The notes: generated from the sequence alone by a model not told the origin. Shown: positions 9,159 to 17,538, counted from the first letter of the stretch. The stretch is DNA of 64,000 nt from Acidobacteriota bacterium (GCA_003225315.1 QHZD01000018.1:310001-374000), one strand, 5' to 3'. Program-made: numbers and translations.

Positions 9159-10520
9159 ATGAAACGTATCCTCCTTGTCGTCGCGATGATCGTCCTCATG
9201 CTCGTTGCTGCAAAACCCGCTGCAGCGCAAAACCGTTACATCGTGCGCACCACAGGCGGCCTGTCCTCTGTCCTGAATCTGTGCAATCTCCTCGGATGTC
9301 AAGTGCAGGGTGGCTTGGATGGCTCGGTCGGCCAGAACTTTCTAGTAACTTCTTCGAATAATTTACTCGCAAACATTGTGAACGGTGGCCTGACGCTCGT
9401 TGAATCCCTGCTCGGTATCGTGAGCGTGGAGGCCGATCGCATTCTGCCCATCCCTCAACCATCACTCGGCAGCATTCCCTCCGGTCTGTACGACACCGCC
9501 CCGGTGAATTACTACGGAGCTGTCGTTTCGCACGGCTATGCCACGCAGCCCGCGGCCCAAATCATCAGGCTTCAGGATGCTCAAAACGGTTTTCGTATTG
9601 GTGGCACAGGTATAGTAGCGGTGATTGACACGGGCGTAGACGTCAATCATCCCGTCCTCTACTCTGTTCTTCTTCCGGGATATGACTTTACACGCAACCA
9701 GCCGGGCGCTTCGGAATGGCTCGATGTGTCCGGTTATCAAAACGGCTACGTCGACACGCAGAATCAGCAGCCCGGTTACGTGCAACAGTCCACGGCGGCC
9801 GTTCTCGACCAGTCTACCGCCGCAGTGCTCGATGGCGGACCGTATACCGCATTTGGCCACGGCACCATGACAACTGGCCTTGTCCACTTGGTGGCACCCA
9901 ATGCCCGAATCCTTCCGCTAAAGGCCTTTTCCTCTAATGGTGTTGGCTACCTGTCGAATATCGTGGCCGCTCTCTACTACGCCGTTCAGCACCATGCCAA
10001 TGTCGTGAACATGAGCTTCGATCTCGCCTCTTCTTCGCCGTCGCTGACTCAGGCGGCCGCCTACGCCAATAAAGCGGGCGTCGTTCTCGTCGCTGCCGCG
10101 GGGAACGAAAGCACCAGCTCGCCGGTCTATCCGGCGGCGCTGAACAACTACGTTGTTGGAATTGCCTCGACGACGAACTGGGACAGCCGTTCATCCTTCT
10201 CGAACTACGGCGTAACCGACGTTTGGATCGCCGCGCCCGGAGAGAACGTCATCAGCACTTTTCCTGGCGGCACTTACGCTAGTGCCTCTGGCACCTCGTT
10301 CAGCTCTCCCATCACCGCCGGTACAGTGGCTCTGATGCTCAGTGCAAAGTCGTCATCCTTAAATCAGAGCCAGGCAGCCAGCGCGCTGTCCCATGCGATT
10401 AAGCTCACTCCGGACCTCAATCGCGGGCGCCTGGACGTATACCAAGCTGTCTCCGCCTGGGTAAACAATTCCGGCTCAACCTCTGGCGGTTCTGGCTCCT
10501 GCTTCTTGTTCTGCTTGTAG
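9159..10520 (+). CDS. Secreted subtilisin-like serine protease (S8 family)
   Basis: 453 residues with a clear signal peptide (MKRILLVVAMIVLMLVAA, cleavage near AAAQ). The catalytic triad is complete: Asp157 in AVIDTGVDVNHP, His234 in FGHGTMTTG and Ser380 in GTSFSSPITAG. About 90 residues between the signal and the YYGAVVSHGYATQPA segment may act as a pro-region. A short internal duplication (QSTAAVLD twice) precedes the His motif. The C-terminus is Ser/Gly-rich and ends in a Cys-containing CFLFCL. It lies just after the sigma/CHAT/anti-sigma genes, giving this locus a second protease that acts outside the cytoplasm. Confidence 0.93.
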   Translation: MKRILLVVAMIVLMLVAAKPAAAQNRYIVRTTGGLSSVLNLCNLLGCQVQGGLDGSVGQNFLVTSSNNLLANIVNGGLTLVESLLGIVSVEADRILPIPQPSLGSIPSGLYDTAPVNYYGAVVSHGYATQPAAQIIRLQDAQNGFRIGGTGIVAVIDTGVDVNHPVLYSVLLPGYDFTRNQPGASEWLDVSGYQNGYVDTQNQQPGYVQQSTAAVLDQSTAAVLDGGPYTAFGHGTMTTGLVHLVAPNARILPLKAFSSNGVGYLSNIVAALYYAVQHHANVVNMSFDLASSSPSLTQAAAYANKAGVVLVAAAGNESTSSPVYPAALNNYVVGIASTTNWDSRSSFSNYGVTDVWIAAPGENVISTFPGGTYASASGTSFSSPITAGTVALMLSAKSSSLNQSQAASALSHAIKLTPDLNRGRLDVYQAVSAWVNNSGSTSGGSGSCFLFCL

Positions 10521-10525
10521 CTGCA

Positions 10526-11230
10526 ATGTCCTCTACTAATCAGATTCCGGCGCCAACGGAGAGTTCCCCTTCCCTTGGGGCGGCGGAATCTCTCCGCATC
10601 AAACAACTTGAAGAGCAAGTTGCCGCGCTTCGCAATTCGGTCATCTGCGCGTTCAATCAGCTCCTCGACTTGAAGGATCTCAACACCGGCGTCCACAGCA
10701 CCCGGCTCGCGGAGTGGGGTATGCGCGTCGGACAGGAACTGGGCCTGGAAGAAGCCGACCTTCAGAATCTCGAAGTTGCCGCGCTTTTGCACGACATCGG
10801 CAAGGTAGGCATCCCGGATTCCATCCTCCGCAAGCCCGAGCACCTCGATGCAGAGGAATACGCGCTCATGAAAAAACACTGCGAGTACGGCTGGGCCGTC
10901 CTGCGCATGCTTCCCGGCTTCGAGCGCGCCGCTCTTGATATTCTCCATCATCACGAATCTTTTGATGGCAAGGGCTACCCAGCGGGGCTCAAGGGCACCG
11001 AGATTCCCATTGTTTCGCGTATCGTCTGTGTAATCGATGCATTCGATGCCATGGTTTCTTCTCGTCCTTATCGAAGAGGCCTGCCCTTCCGGGAAGCTGT
11101 GCGCCGGCTCAATGAGGCAAGTGGCACTCAGTTTGACTCAGTTGTCGTCCGGTCCTTCCTTTCTTTCGCCGAAGCAGAAATTTCCACCGTCTTCGCCGCC
11201 GCTGGGACTTCCGTCTCGTCGGCCTTGTAG
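10526..11230 (+). CDS. HD-GYP domain protein, probable cyclic-di-nucleotide phosphodiesterase
   Basis: 234 residues, starting five bases after the subtilisin stop and therefore probably co-transcribed. A short N-terminal helical segment (IKQLEEQVAALRNSV) leads into the HD-GYP domain. Metal ligands are visible as LLHDIGKVGIPDSIL (His89-Asp90) and ILHHHESFDGKGYPAGLKG, followed by SRIVCVIDAFDAMVSSRPYR. The GYP signature is intact, so c-di-GMP hydrolysis is the expected activity. There is no receiver or sensory domain; the input would have to come from a partner or the coiled N-terminus. Confidence 0.92.
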   Translation: MSSTNQIPAPTESSPSLGAAESLRIKQLEEQVAALRNSVICAFNQLLDLKDLNTGVHSTRLAEWGMRVGQELGLEEADLQNLEVAALLHDIGKVGIPDSILRKPEHLDAEEYALMKKHCEYGWAVLRMLPGFERAALDILHHHESFDGKGYPAGLKGTEIPIVSRIVCVIDAFDAMVSSRPYRRGLPFREAVRRLNEASGTQFDSVVVRSFLSFAEAEISTVFAAAGTSVSSAL

Positions 11231-11269
11231 TTACTGCTCGCAAGTTTTCTCCCGGTCTTAATTTCGAGT

Positions 11270-11938
11270 CTAAGGTTTCTGGTTCGGAGCAGTCTCTTGC
11301 TTCCATGCTGACGCAGGCTTGTGCAGATTCCTTACCCCTTGCAGAACATGTTCTTTGGGCTTCCCGGCGTTGAACATCCCTTCCATGTAATTCAGATAGT
11401 TGCAGTACTTCTGCAAGTGCTCTATGTGCTTGGGGAAACCCGTTTGGCACGCAGGATTGCGTGCAATTCCGATAGCAGTAATGAACAAGGGAAACGACGC
11501 ATGAGCGGAGGTATTCAACATGTCCATTGTGGTAAATTCTCCTCCACTCAGTCCGGGTTGCGGAGTTTCCAGAATGCCGCGACCTTCAAAGACTGTTTTG
11601 TTTACAGCCCGGTAGATTCCACGAAAGCCGTTCGGCATTTCACCAGAGAACAAGTGAGGCAATTCCTCGGGCTTGGCAATGAAGAGTGCATACAATGCAC
11701 GACAATAGATTTCTTCCGGCTGACGCCAACGTGCTAAATAGGCAAAAATGCGACCTTCTTCTAAATCTCGCTGCATGGATGCCCTCAACTCTGCTATTCC
11801 GACCTTGAACCACATGGCGATTTTCTTCGGATCTGAAAATTCTCGGTGGATACCCTGCATTATCGGATCGGCCAGGTGCGGTCGTTTCGTCTGACAGCCG
11901 GGGACGGGACAATGCGGATTGGCTTTTTTCTTCGCCAT
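11270..11938 (-). CDS. Hypothetical protein, 222 residues, with N-terminal Cys/His cluster
   Basis: I do not recognise this protein. It has a good ribosome site (GGAGG, about 7 bases before ATG 11938) and coding-like composition, and converges with the HD-GYP gene. It begins MAKKKANPHCPVPGCQTKRP, a possible metal-binding knuckle, followed by a mostly helical body (FKVGIAELRASMQRDLEEGR) and Gly/Pro-rich turns. There is no signal peptide or membrane helix. It lies on the chromosomal side of the tRNA-Leu integration site, so it is probably not part of the mobile element. Confidence 0.7.
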   Translation of the reverse strand: MAKKKANPHCPVPGCQTKRPHLADPIMQGIHREFSDPKKIAMWFKVGIAELRASMQRDLEEGRIFAYLARWRQPEEIYCRALYALFIAKPEELPHLFSGEMPNGFRGIYRAVNKTVFEGRGILETPQPGLSGGEFTTMDMLNTSAHASFPLFITAIGIARNPACQTGFPKHIEHLQKYCNYLNYMEGMFNAGKPKEHVLQGVRNLHKPASAWKQETAPNQKP

Positions 11939-12101
11939 GTCTACCTCCAGGAACCCAGTAGACCGAATATGAGACTCCTGAAGGACATTCTACTTTGCAT
12001 GTCCAATACTGATATGATTTCCCGCCATAGGACAGCCTTTGAAACCAAGAGCATTCGAGTCAATTAAATCTTGTTTGTGCTATGTTTTAGAACACTGCCC
12101 T

Positions 12102-12189
12102 GCCCGGGTGGCGGAATGGCAGACGCTGAGGACTTAAAATCCTCCGAGGATTTTTCCTCATGTGGGTTCGACTCCCACCCCGGGCACCA
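12102..12189 (+). tRNA. tRNA-Leu (anticodon UAA), CCA encoded
   Basis: A complete class II tRNA. The acceptor stem pairs GCCCGGG (12102-12108) with CCCGGGC (12179-12185), followed by A and an encoded CCA (12187-12189). The anticodon stem GAGGA/TCCTC encloses CTTAAAA, giving anticodon TAA (12135-12137). The long variable arm and the TTCGACT T-loop on a GTGGG/CCCAC stem are typical of tRNA-Leu. Its 3' end is the integration site of the downstream element: the 23 bases from the T-loop to CCA recur at 28470. Confidence 0.97.
12167..12189 (+). repeat. attL: left attachment core (3' end of tRNA-Leu)
   Basis: Twenty-three bases beginning TTCGACTCCC and ending GGGCACCA are identical to 28470-28492. 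They run from the tRNA T-loop to the CCA end, so integration leaves the tRNA gene intact. The integrase gene starts its 3' end only 22 bases away. The matching bases stop abruptly on both sides (G versus A upstream; A versus T downstream), which fixes the core length. Confidence 0.93.
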
Positions 12190-12210
12190 ATTCTGTTCTA
12201 AACAAAATAC

Positions 12211-13449
12211 TTAGCTCGCATTTGCTGTACCAATCGGTATTACTGTACCGATTGAAATGTTCTCCATCGCCTCACGCTGGCTTGCGGGAATCGCGTGGGC
12301 GTAGATTCTAAGCGTGGTCTTCACGTCGGCATGACGTAATTGCTGCTGCAAGACGCTGAACGGTACGCAGGACTCCGCCAGCTCGGTTGCCAACCCATGC
12401 CTAAAGGCGTGGAGACCTGCTCGCTTCGCAGGTATGCCCAAACGCTTGAGGATTGGCTTCAACACGAACTGGACGAGAGATTCGCGCTTCATTGAGCGTG
12501 TGCCCTGCCGATTCGTAAACAGTATCCCGGCAGGGTTTGGTTTGTAGTGGTGTTCGAGATAATTCCTCAGCAATGGCTCCAGCGCGGACGGCATCGGAAG
12601 CGTGGCTATGGAATTCTTGGTCTTGGGTTGGCGAACTTCCCGCGTCCGGTCATCAGCAGATTTGTTGACCCGGATTGTTTTGCGATCAAAATCAAGGTCG
12701 CTTACCGTTAGAGCAAGCAACTCCCCGGCACGCAACCCCGTACTCCAAGCGACGGCGAAGAGTGTCTTGTAAGGTTCCTTCGCCGTGTTGATGATTTGGA
12801 TCGCCTGCTCACGGGTGAAGAAAGGAACGATAACCGCTTGCTCCGAGCCGAGTTCAAGGTCTTTGAAACCGACAGTGGGTACTCGGATTTCGCAGCGAGC
12901 GGCATAGTCGAAAACAGCAAACACCGAACTAAGGAGGTTGATGACAGTTTTTCGAGAGACCTTTTTCCGTAGTTCAGTGGCAAATTGTTGGAGTTCCTGC
13001 ACGCCTATTGCGTGGGGTGCTGAGGTGCCAAACCGCGGCAGGACGTAAAGCCGCAATCCAGACTCGCGAGCCCGAACCGTGGCAGGTGAGAGGTTAGGGG
13101 CAATGGCTTGCCGCCATAGATTCACCGCATCGGTGAAAGTCTGCCCACGGTAAGCAGGCGCGACACTACCACGCCTGCGGTTTACTTGCTGCATGATCCG
13201 GTCGTGTTCTCGACGAGCAGCACGCTCGGAGGTTTGTTGAAGGCTACCGAGAAACTGACGCACTCGTTTGGTGTCGCCCTCAATATCGTCGTAGAAAATT
13301 GAGTACATCCTACCGTCTGCCTCTTTTATGAAGCAGCCCTTCTGGAATCGTCGTTTCGCCACTGGCCCTCTTTTGCCTGTGGGTAACGGCGTTGCGGTTA
13401 TAGGGTATACGGGCGAGCTTGCAGCTACAACGGTTTCGGGCACGGGCAC
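12211..13449 (-). CDS. int: Tyrosine-type site-specific integrase
   Basis: 412 residues. An N-terminal basic region and a SAM-like core-binding domain (TFTDAVNLWRQAIAPNLSPA) precede the catalytic domain. Catalytic residues are visible: Arg240 in STGLRAGELLAL, His347 and Arg350 in HAFRHGLATEL, and Tyr383 in LRIYAH, with the LRHADVKTTL stretch before it. It integrates the element into the tRNA-Leu 3' end, whose duplicated core lies 22 bases beyond the stop codon. No excisionase is recognisable, although one of the small proteins could play that role. Confidence 0.95.
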   Translation of the reverse strand: MPVPETVVAASSPVYPITATPLPTGKRGPVAKRRFQKGCFIKEADGRMYSIFYDDIEGDTKRVRQFLGSLQQTSERAARREHDRIMQQVNRRRGSVAPAYRGQTFTDAVNLWRQAIAPNLSPATVRARESGLRLYVLPRFGTSAPHAIGVQELQQFATELRKKVSRKTVINLLSSVFAVFDYAARCEIRVPTVGFKDLELGSEQAVIVPFFTREQAIQIINTAKEPYKTLFAVAWSTGLRAGELLALTVSDLDFDRKTIRVNKSADDRTREVRQPKTKNSIATLPMPSALEPLLRNYLEHHYKPNPAGILFTNRQGTRSMKRESLVQFVLKPILKRLGIPAKRAGLHAFRHGLATELAESCVPFSVLQQQLRHADVKTTLRIYAHAIPASQREAMENISIGTVIPIGTANAS

Positions 13450-13613
13450 ACGAATCCTGAGTTGGATTCGGTGGCATTCCCCGCGTTTGCAGGTGATGCT
13501 AAACCGTCGGTAGGGGTCGCGCTGCTGGAAGTCCGGGTAACTGCTTGCACCCGCCAGCGCGTGGGGTGCTTACCCTTCCAGTGACACAATTATAATTTCG
13601 TCGTGAAGAGTCT

Positions 13614-14252
13614 TCAAGATTTATTTGCAGTTTGTCGCCGCAAATAATCGAGCAAAATTTCAGCGCGTCGCCGAGTCATCTGTGCACCAGCCCCGTCACA
13701 AATTTCAGCAACGGACAATTTGCCATTGTTGTGTTCAAAAAGCCATTTCATATAGCTGAAAGAAGGCAGGCGCGTGGGGTCAACGCGGACCTTCCGCGAC
13801 GGGCATGGAATTCCCGACTCGTGCCGAGCTTCCCACCGCTCCTCCTCTTCATAAGAAGGATGTCTCCACTCCCAGTAAATTCTTGGCTTCGGCGGCCTGG
13901 CTTTAGCGAAAAGGTGGTTTGCTATGAGGCGAAACTTTTTTATGTAGAACCGAATGTCTCGATTGAGGATCCGGCTAATTGGTATAAAAGCGTCGGTGTA
14001 AATGGGAGAGAGCGCCCAGTCCATTACATGGAAATACTTTCGTATAGCCTCTTGCTCGTGCTGGAAAAGGTCGCCAAAAGCCTTCTCGACCAGCCGTTGC
14101 TGTTCTGGAGGGATTTTTCTTCGTAATAGGAATTCAGCTAGCGTTCGAGAGTATGGACGACCACCAAGTTTTCCGTTAGCCCGAGCAGCCGCTCTCTTCC
14201 TTCTCGTCCGGGCACTCCCGCCTTTTCGTCCAAAGTCTGCAAAAGTCGTCAT
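13614..14252 (-). CDS. Hypothetical basic protein with KGG-like N-terminus
   Basis: 212 residues, function not recognised. The start MTTFADFGRKGGSARTRRKR then ARANGKLGGRP resembles the Lys/Gly/Gly-rich segments of small DNA-associated or stress proteins. The C-terminal part (FEHNNGKLSVAEICDGAGAQ then MTRRRAEILLDYLRR) looks like a winged-helix DNA-binding region. It is transcribed leftwards like the integrase. Position next to int and opposite the rightward rep/structural operon is where satellites and phages often keep regulators, so a regulatory role is possible but unproven. Confidence 0.65.
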   Translation of the reverse strand: MTTFADFGRKGGSARTRRKRAAARANGKLGGRPYSRTLAEFLLRRKIPPEQQRLVEKAFGDLFQHEQEAIRKYFHVMDWALSPIYTDAFIPISRILNRDIRFYIKKFRLIANHLFAKARPPKPRIYWEWRHPSYEEEERWEARHESGIPCPSRKVRVDPTRLPSFSYMKWLFEHNNGKLSVAEICDGAGAQMTRRRAEILLDYLRRQTANKS

Positions 14253-14253
14253 A

Positions 14254-14290
14254 AACCCAAGCCCAGTCTAGAACATTGGCTTGGGTTTTT
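14254..14290. terminator. Inverted repeat, possible intrinsic terminator
   Basis: AACCCAAGCC (14254-14263) pairs with GGCTTGGGTT (14278-14287), followed by a short T-run on the plus strand. It lies immediately upstream of the leftward gene at 14252 and downstream of no plus-strand gene. It may insulate the divergent leftward and rightward units, or act as an operator-like dyad. Confidence 0.5.
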
Positions 14291-14367
14291 TACGGTTTAT
14301 GCTGTTTGCTGTGCCTGCTTCGTAACCGGAGCTTTGTTCTTGAACGGAATCGTGAAGCAATTTCTAG

Positions 14368-14396
14368 TTGATTACGCTCCACGATTAGTCTACACT
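14368..14396 (+). promoter_or_regulatory. Candidate sigma-70 promoter for the element's rightward operon
   Basis: TTGATT (14368-14373), a 17-base spacer, then TACACT (14391-14396). Start of transcription would be near 14403, about 155 bases before the first rightward gene (14559). Spacing is ideal but both hexamers deviate from consensus. Confidence 0.35.
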
Positions 14397-14558
14397 CTAT
14401 TTTGACGGTGAGATGCGAGGGTAAGCGGCTCACCGGGTATTCCCTACCAACAAGCTCCCAAACAAACGAACCGCAGTCAAATTGGCGCGCGTAAGTGTGC
14501 GTGATCCCCGTTGAGAAACGGCCACGATTCAGTACGGTTAAGTGAGGGAGGCGACCAT

Positions 14559-14732
14559 ATGACACCAAAGATGTTGAAAGAACTGCAAGACCTCTTCGCC
14601 GAAGCAGCGCGAACAAGAATGTGGGGCTCCCTCGAAATCAGTTTTCAGAATGGCACCCCTATGACTTTGAAACAGACAATCAGCAAGAAACTTGAGGAGA
14701 GCAACTCCCGTGACCAAAGAAATTTCCGCTAA
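14559..14732 (+). CDS. Small hypothetical protein (57 residues), possibly YezD/DUF2292-like
   Basis: ATG 14559 has GGGAGG a few bases upstream; the longer frame upstream lacks a ribosome site. The product (MTPKMLKELQDLFAEAARTR then WGSLEISFQNGTPMTLKQ) has a helix followed by a G-x-L-x-I-x-F-x-x-G pattern like the small YezD/DUF2292 proteins. That resemblance is from memory of the pattern only. It is the first gene of the rightward operon and overlaps the replication gene start. Confidence 0.6.
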   Translation: MTPKMLKELQDLFAEAARTRMWGSLEISFQNGTPMTLKQTISKKLEESNSRDQRNFR

Positions 14733-16215
14733 GACCAAGCGGGTCTATACCTGCCCTCCCGACAGATGCAACGCCAAACGGCACATGCCTGCCACTACCG
14801 TGATGAAGGTATGGGACGTCATGTCGGGGTTTGCTGCCTACTGGCAAAAGCAGAATGAAGGTCGCCTGATATTCTCTGCATCGGTTCGCCCGACGCTTGC
14901 GAACGCTGTGCCATGCGAGCCGCAGACCGCCGATGAAGCCATTGCTTGGCTGCTCAAGAATGATTGGATTGTGCTCGAAGAGGCGAGCCGTCGCCGTAAG
15001 GACAACACACTCGGCCCCAACACCTACCGGCTCCGCACTCACGAAGAGTACGTGAAGCTTCACCCCGGTAACTGTCCGTCATTCCCTTGCAGGCCAAATG
15101 ATGAGGCAGAGCCCATCCGTGTGCCCGCTCGCCAGATGTCGATGAAGGAACGCGACCAGTGGCTCCAGTATTCGCCGCAAGCTGCTCCCATCCACAAAAT
15201 CTTTACCGAGATGGCTGCCATTTGGGAAAACATGAGCCCTCAGGAGCGGACCGCTTACCTTGAGAGCCTGAAAGATTTTGAGGCTCCTGACCTACCGGAG
15301 CGGGCCAAGTCAGAAAACTGGGCCTCCATGACGTTCGCCGAAAAGCTTGCTTGGATGGAGGAACCTTATACCACTCCGGTTCTAACCGGAGAGGGAGCCA
15401 CTCCGGTTATGGCAGGAGCCACTCCGGTTCTAACCGGAGAACCCCACTCCGGTTATGGCACCACTCCCACTCCGGTTATGGCAGGGAAACCACTCCGGTT
15501 AGAACCGGAAGTATCCCCTCTTATTACACAAACACATCACACACAGCCTATCCCTGTGCCTTCGGCGACCCCGTGTGATGTGTGTGTAGACTCGTCAAAA
15601 CCTTCGGCCAAGGGAGAATCGACCCTAGTCGCCAAGACCGACCTCGCCCCGGAGAAACCGCAACCCCAGCGCCCAGTGGTTGAAGCTGAATTGGCCCCGC
15701 GCGCGGCGGTGGCGCGGCTCATTGCTCACGGCGACGGTAAGTTTCCGCTGAACATCACACCCTCTCAGAGAAAGCAGCTTGAGGCGAAGGCCGAGCAGTT
15801 CGGGGGAAACGTGTTCCTGAATGCGGCGATGCTTTGGGTAAAAGATGAGCCGTGGAACTCGAAAACCACCCACCCATACGTGACGCTGATAGCGGGCTTT
15901 GAAGGCTACGTGAAACGGACCGATCGTGTCGCCAAAGAGAAGCGCGATGACGCACAAACCAAACTGGCCGGTGAAGTGTCAGGTTTCGTGTACCAAATAC
16001 AGCACCACTTCGGCCCTGAGTTTATCAAAACACTCTCCCAGTCTGAGCAAGAGCTTTTGAAAACGCCGTATTCAAACCCTGAGCAAATGAAAGAGATAGC
16101 GAATAAGGGGTGCGCTTGGTCTGCGGAACAGCATAAGCGTGACCAGAAAGAAAAAGCGGACATCCACGCTTCGTTGCTAGCCGCCGCCGACGATTTTATC
16201 AAGAAGAGGGAGTAA
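14710..16215 (+). CDS. Replication-initiator-like protein with internal iteron region
   Basis: 501 residues from GTG 14710, with GAGGAGA nine bases upstream (a TTG at 14692 is a weaker choice). Residues ~15-115 look like a winged-helix domain (ATTVMKVWDVMSGFAAYWQK and TADEAIAWLLKNDWIVLEEA). The middle encodes a Thr-Pro-Val repeat (TTPVLTGEGATPVMAGATPV) from six DNA repeats. The C-terminal half is charged and helical. A DNA-binding N-terminus plus repeats inside the coding sequence resembles phage lambda O, whose gene contains the origin. I infer replication initiation; no catalytic motif is visible, so it would recruit a helicase rather than be one. Confidence 0.6.
   Translation: MTKEISAKTKRVYTCPPDRCNAKRHMPATTVMKVWDVMSGFAAYWQKQNEGRLIFSASVRPTLANAVPCEPQTADEAIAWLLKNDWIVLEEASRRRKDNTLGPNTYRLRTHEEYVKLHPGNCPSFPCRPNDEAEPIRVPARQMSMKERDQWLQYSPQAAPIHKIFTEMAAIWENMSPQERTAYLESLKDFEAPDLPERAKSENWASMTFAEKLAWMEEPYTTPVLTGEGATPVMAGATPVLTGEPHSGYGTTPTPVMAGKPLRLEPEVSPLITQTHHTQPIPVPSATPCDVCVDSSKPSAKGESTLVAKTDLAPEKPQPQRPVVEAELAPRAAVARLIAHGDGKFPLNITPSQRKQLEAKAEQFGGNVFLNAAMLWVKDEPWNSKTTHPYVTLIAGFEGYVKRTDRVAKEKRDDAQTKLAGEVSGFVYQIQHHFGPEFIKTLSQSEQELLKTPYSNPEQMKEIANKGCAWSAEQHKRDQKEKADIHASLLAAADDFIKKRE
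15371..15510. repeat. Six iteron-like repeats inside the rep-like gene (candidate replication origin)
   Basis: The 11-mer CCACTCCGGTT starts at 15371, 15398, 15419, 15444, 15467 and 15490, at steps of 27, 21, 25, 23 and 23 bases, about two helical turns. Copies 1, 3 and 6 continue into an inverted half (CCGGTT-nn-AACCGG); copies 2, 4 and 5 continue with ATGGCA. A strongly AT-rich stretch follows directly (15515-15545). This arrangement is that of an iteron origin. Confidence 0.65.
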
Positions 16216-16236
16216 CACCGGGGGAGTAGGTTAGAC

Positions 16237-16680
16237 ATGTCCACGATGAATTTTACACGACACAGGGACACGCCTCGGAAACCGGGCGGCATAGTGCTGC
16301 CTCCAGAACTTGACCGCCTCTGGGATGAACTCGAATGGGGCGAGCCGCGAAAGAGGAAGACGCGCCGGGGCACGCATCACCCGGGCAAGGCATCAACGGA
16401 GCGTCACCGTATTCGCTGCGCTGAAGTCAAGCGTGACCAATGGCATCGAAAATGTGCCGAGCGACTTGGGCGAATCATCGCCGCCGAGTATGAGCGCGAG
16501 AGGAAACGCCTACTGGCCGAGACCAAACAGAAGCTAGCCGCCGAACTGGCCGAGATTGAAGAGATTGAAGAAAACGAGCGCCGTCAAGCCGCTATTAAGG
16601 CCGACCTTGAGGCGAGCCGTAAAGAGACGCAAGCGTACCTCCAAAAGCTCATGGCGGCAGCACCAAAGAAAGCAGCGTAA
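16237..16680 (+). CDS. Hypothetical basic coiled-coil protein
   Basis: 147 residues, with GGGGGAG about ten bases before ATG 16237. The N-terminus is Arg/Lys/His-rich (RKRKTRRGTHHPGKASTERH). The C-terminal 80 residues form a strong charged helix (YERERKRLLAETKQKLAAEL then EIEEIEENERRQAAI), typical of a coiled coil. It has no recognised family. Its place between the rep-like gene and the packaging genes suggests a nucleic-acid-associated or scaffolding role, but nothing in the sequence decides this. Confidence 0.65.
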   Translation: MSTMNFTRHRDTPRKPGGIVLPPELDRLWDELEWGEPRKRKTRRGTHHPGKASTERHRIRCAEVKRDQWHRKCAERLGRIIAAEYERERKRLLAETKQKLAAELAEIEEIEENERRQAAIKADLEASRKETQAYLQKLMAAAPKKAA

Positions 16681-16682
16681 AA

Positions 16683-16976
16683 ATGTCGAACTTTATTGGC
16701 ACAAAGAGCACCGCTCAAAATCTGCGAGTAGCAGCGGGGGATTTCGTTCATTTCAATGACACCGGTGAAATGTTTTTCTGTATCAGCGGTGGCGCGCTTC
16801 GGCCAACTCAAGCTGGTTTAACGGTGGCCGTACTCGTGCCCACTGATGGCTTCTTGGCATCTGTTGGCATGCAAATTCGAGATGGGTCGCTTGCACCACC
16901 AGGAACCTACGCGATTCAGAAAAATCAAGACGGCACCATCAGTTTCAGTTCGACGATAGATGTCGGCACGTTTTGA
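16683..16976 (+). CDS. Hypothetical protein, 97 residues
   Basis: It starts three bases after the previous stop. The product (MSNFIGTKSTAQNLRVAAGD, then TGEMFFCISGGALRPTQAGL) is predicted to be mostly beta, with alternating hydrophobics and Gly turns and no membrane helix or signal. I cannot assign it. The close packing with both neighbours supports a real gene in the element's rightward operon. Confidence 0.6.
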   Translation: MSNFIGTKSTAQNLRVAAGDFVHFNDTGEMFFCISGGALRPTQAGLTVAVLVPTDGFLASVGMQIRDGSLAPPGTYAIQKNQDGTISFSSTIDVGTF

Positions 16977-16998
16977 GCTTCAACAAAGTTGGATAGTT

Positions 16999-17304
16999 AT
17001 GGCGAACGAATACACGGGCAAAACTGACGAGTACTGTCTACCGGGGCAAGTCCCAGGAGAGCCGGACCCGAATAGGGTCACGTGGCATGCGCGTGGTCAT
17101 GGCCGAGACGCGCAGGTCGTTGCAAGCTGCCCTATTTGCAAACTCTCAACAGAGTTCAGGAATATCTCGCTCAACGCCCAGTTCAGACATTGCGGACGGC
17201 AGGACAAAATGCCAAGCAAGGTTTACGAGGCTTACTGTCTGCTCCGCGAAAACGACGGACGACCGAGAGTGCCAGAGCAGAACTTTCGAATTCGCTGGAT
17301 CTGA
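16999..17304 (+). CDS. Small zinc-knuckle-like protein, paralogue of the 18873 gene
   Basis: 101 residues from ATG 16999; a 13-codon upstream extension lacks a ribosome site. The core reads VVASCPICKLSTEFRNIS then NAQFRHCGRQDKMPSK, a C-x2-C-x17-C pattern with His before the last Cys. The product of 18873 has the same layout (VSCSYCKQTAQFLSI, then VVFKHC), followed in both by a charged segment containing PSK. The two are probably diverged duplicates flanking the small terminase. Function unknown; metal binding is inferred from the Cys/His spacing. Confidence 0.65.
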   Translation: MANEYTGKTDEYCLPGQVPGEPDPNRVTWHARGHGRDAQVVASCPICKLSTEFRNISLNAQFRHCGRQDKMPSKVYEAYCLLRENDGRPRVPEQNFRIRWI

Positions 17305-17538
17305 AACCCAACACACAGCTTAAGCCGTACTGGATAACCTCCAGCCCGGCGGATCGTGGCCTGCCAAGACCATCGAGAGCGATTCGTCGGGTTCCCTTTT
17401 GCACCAAAACTACCTCGAAAGCTCACCAATCCCATACAGAACAGGCTAATAGCCCTCGGCGTGTAGCTGGCGGCTGATATGGCGTAGTCGCCGCCGTTGT
17501 TTGGTACCGTGAGACCAAGCCAATACGGACCCGCAGGC

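Larger units (their letters stand above)
14253..14558. other. Intergenic region between leftward int-side genes and rightward rep operon
   Basis: 306 bases without a convincing gene. It holds the inverted repeat at 14254-14290 and a readable plus-strand promoter (14368-14396). A minus-strand frame here reads as low-complexity Arg/Ser-rich sequence and is not convincing. This is the expected location of the element's lysogeny/induction control. Confidence 0.5.
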
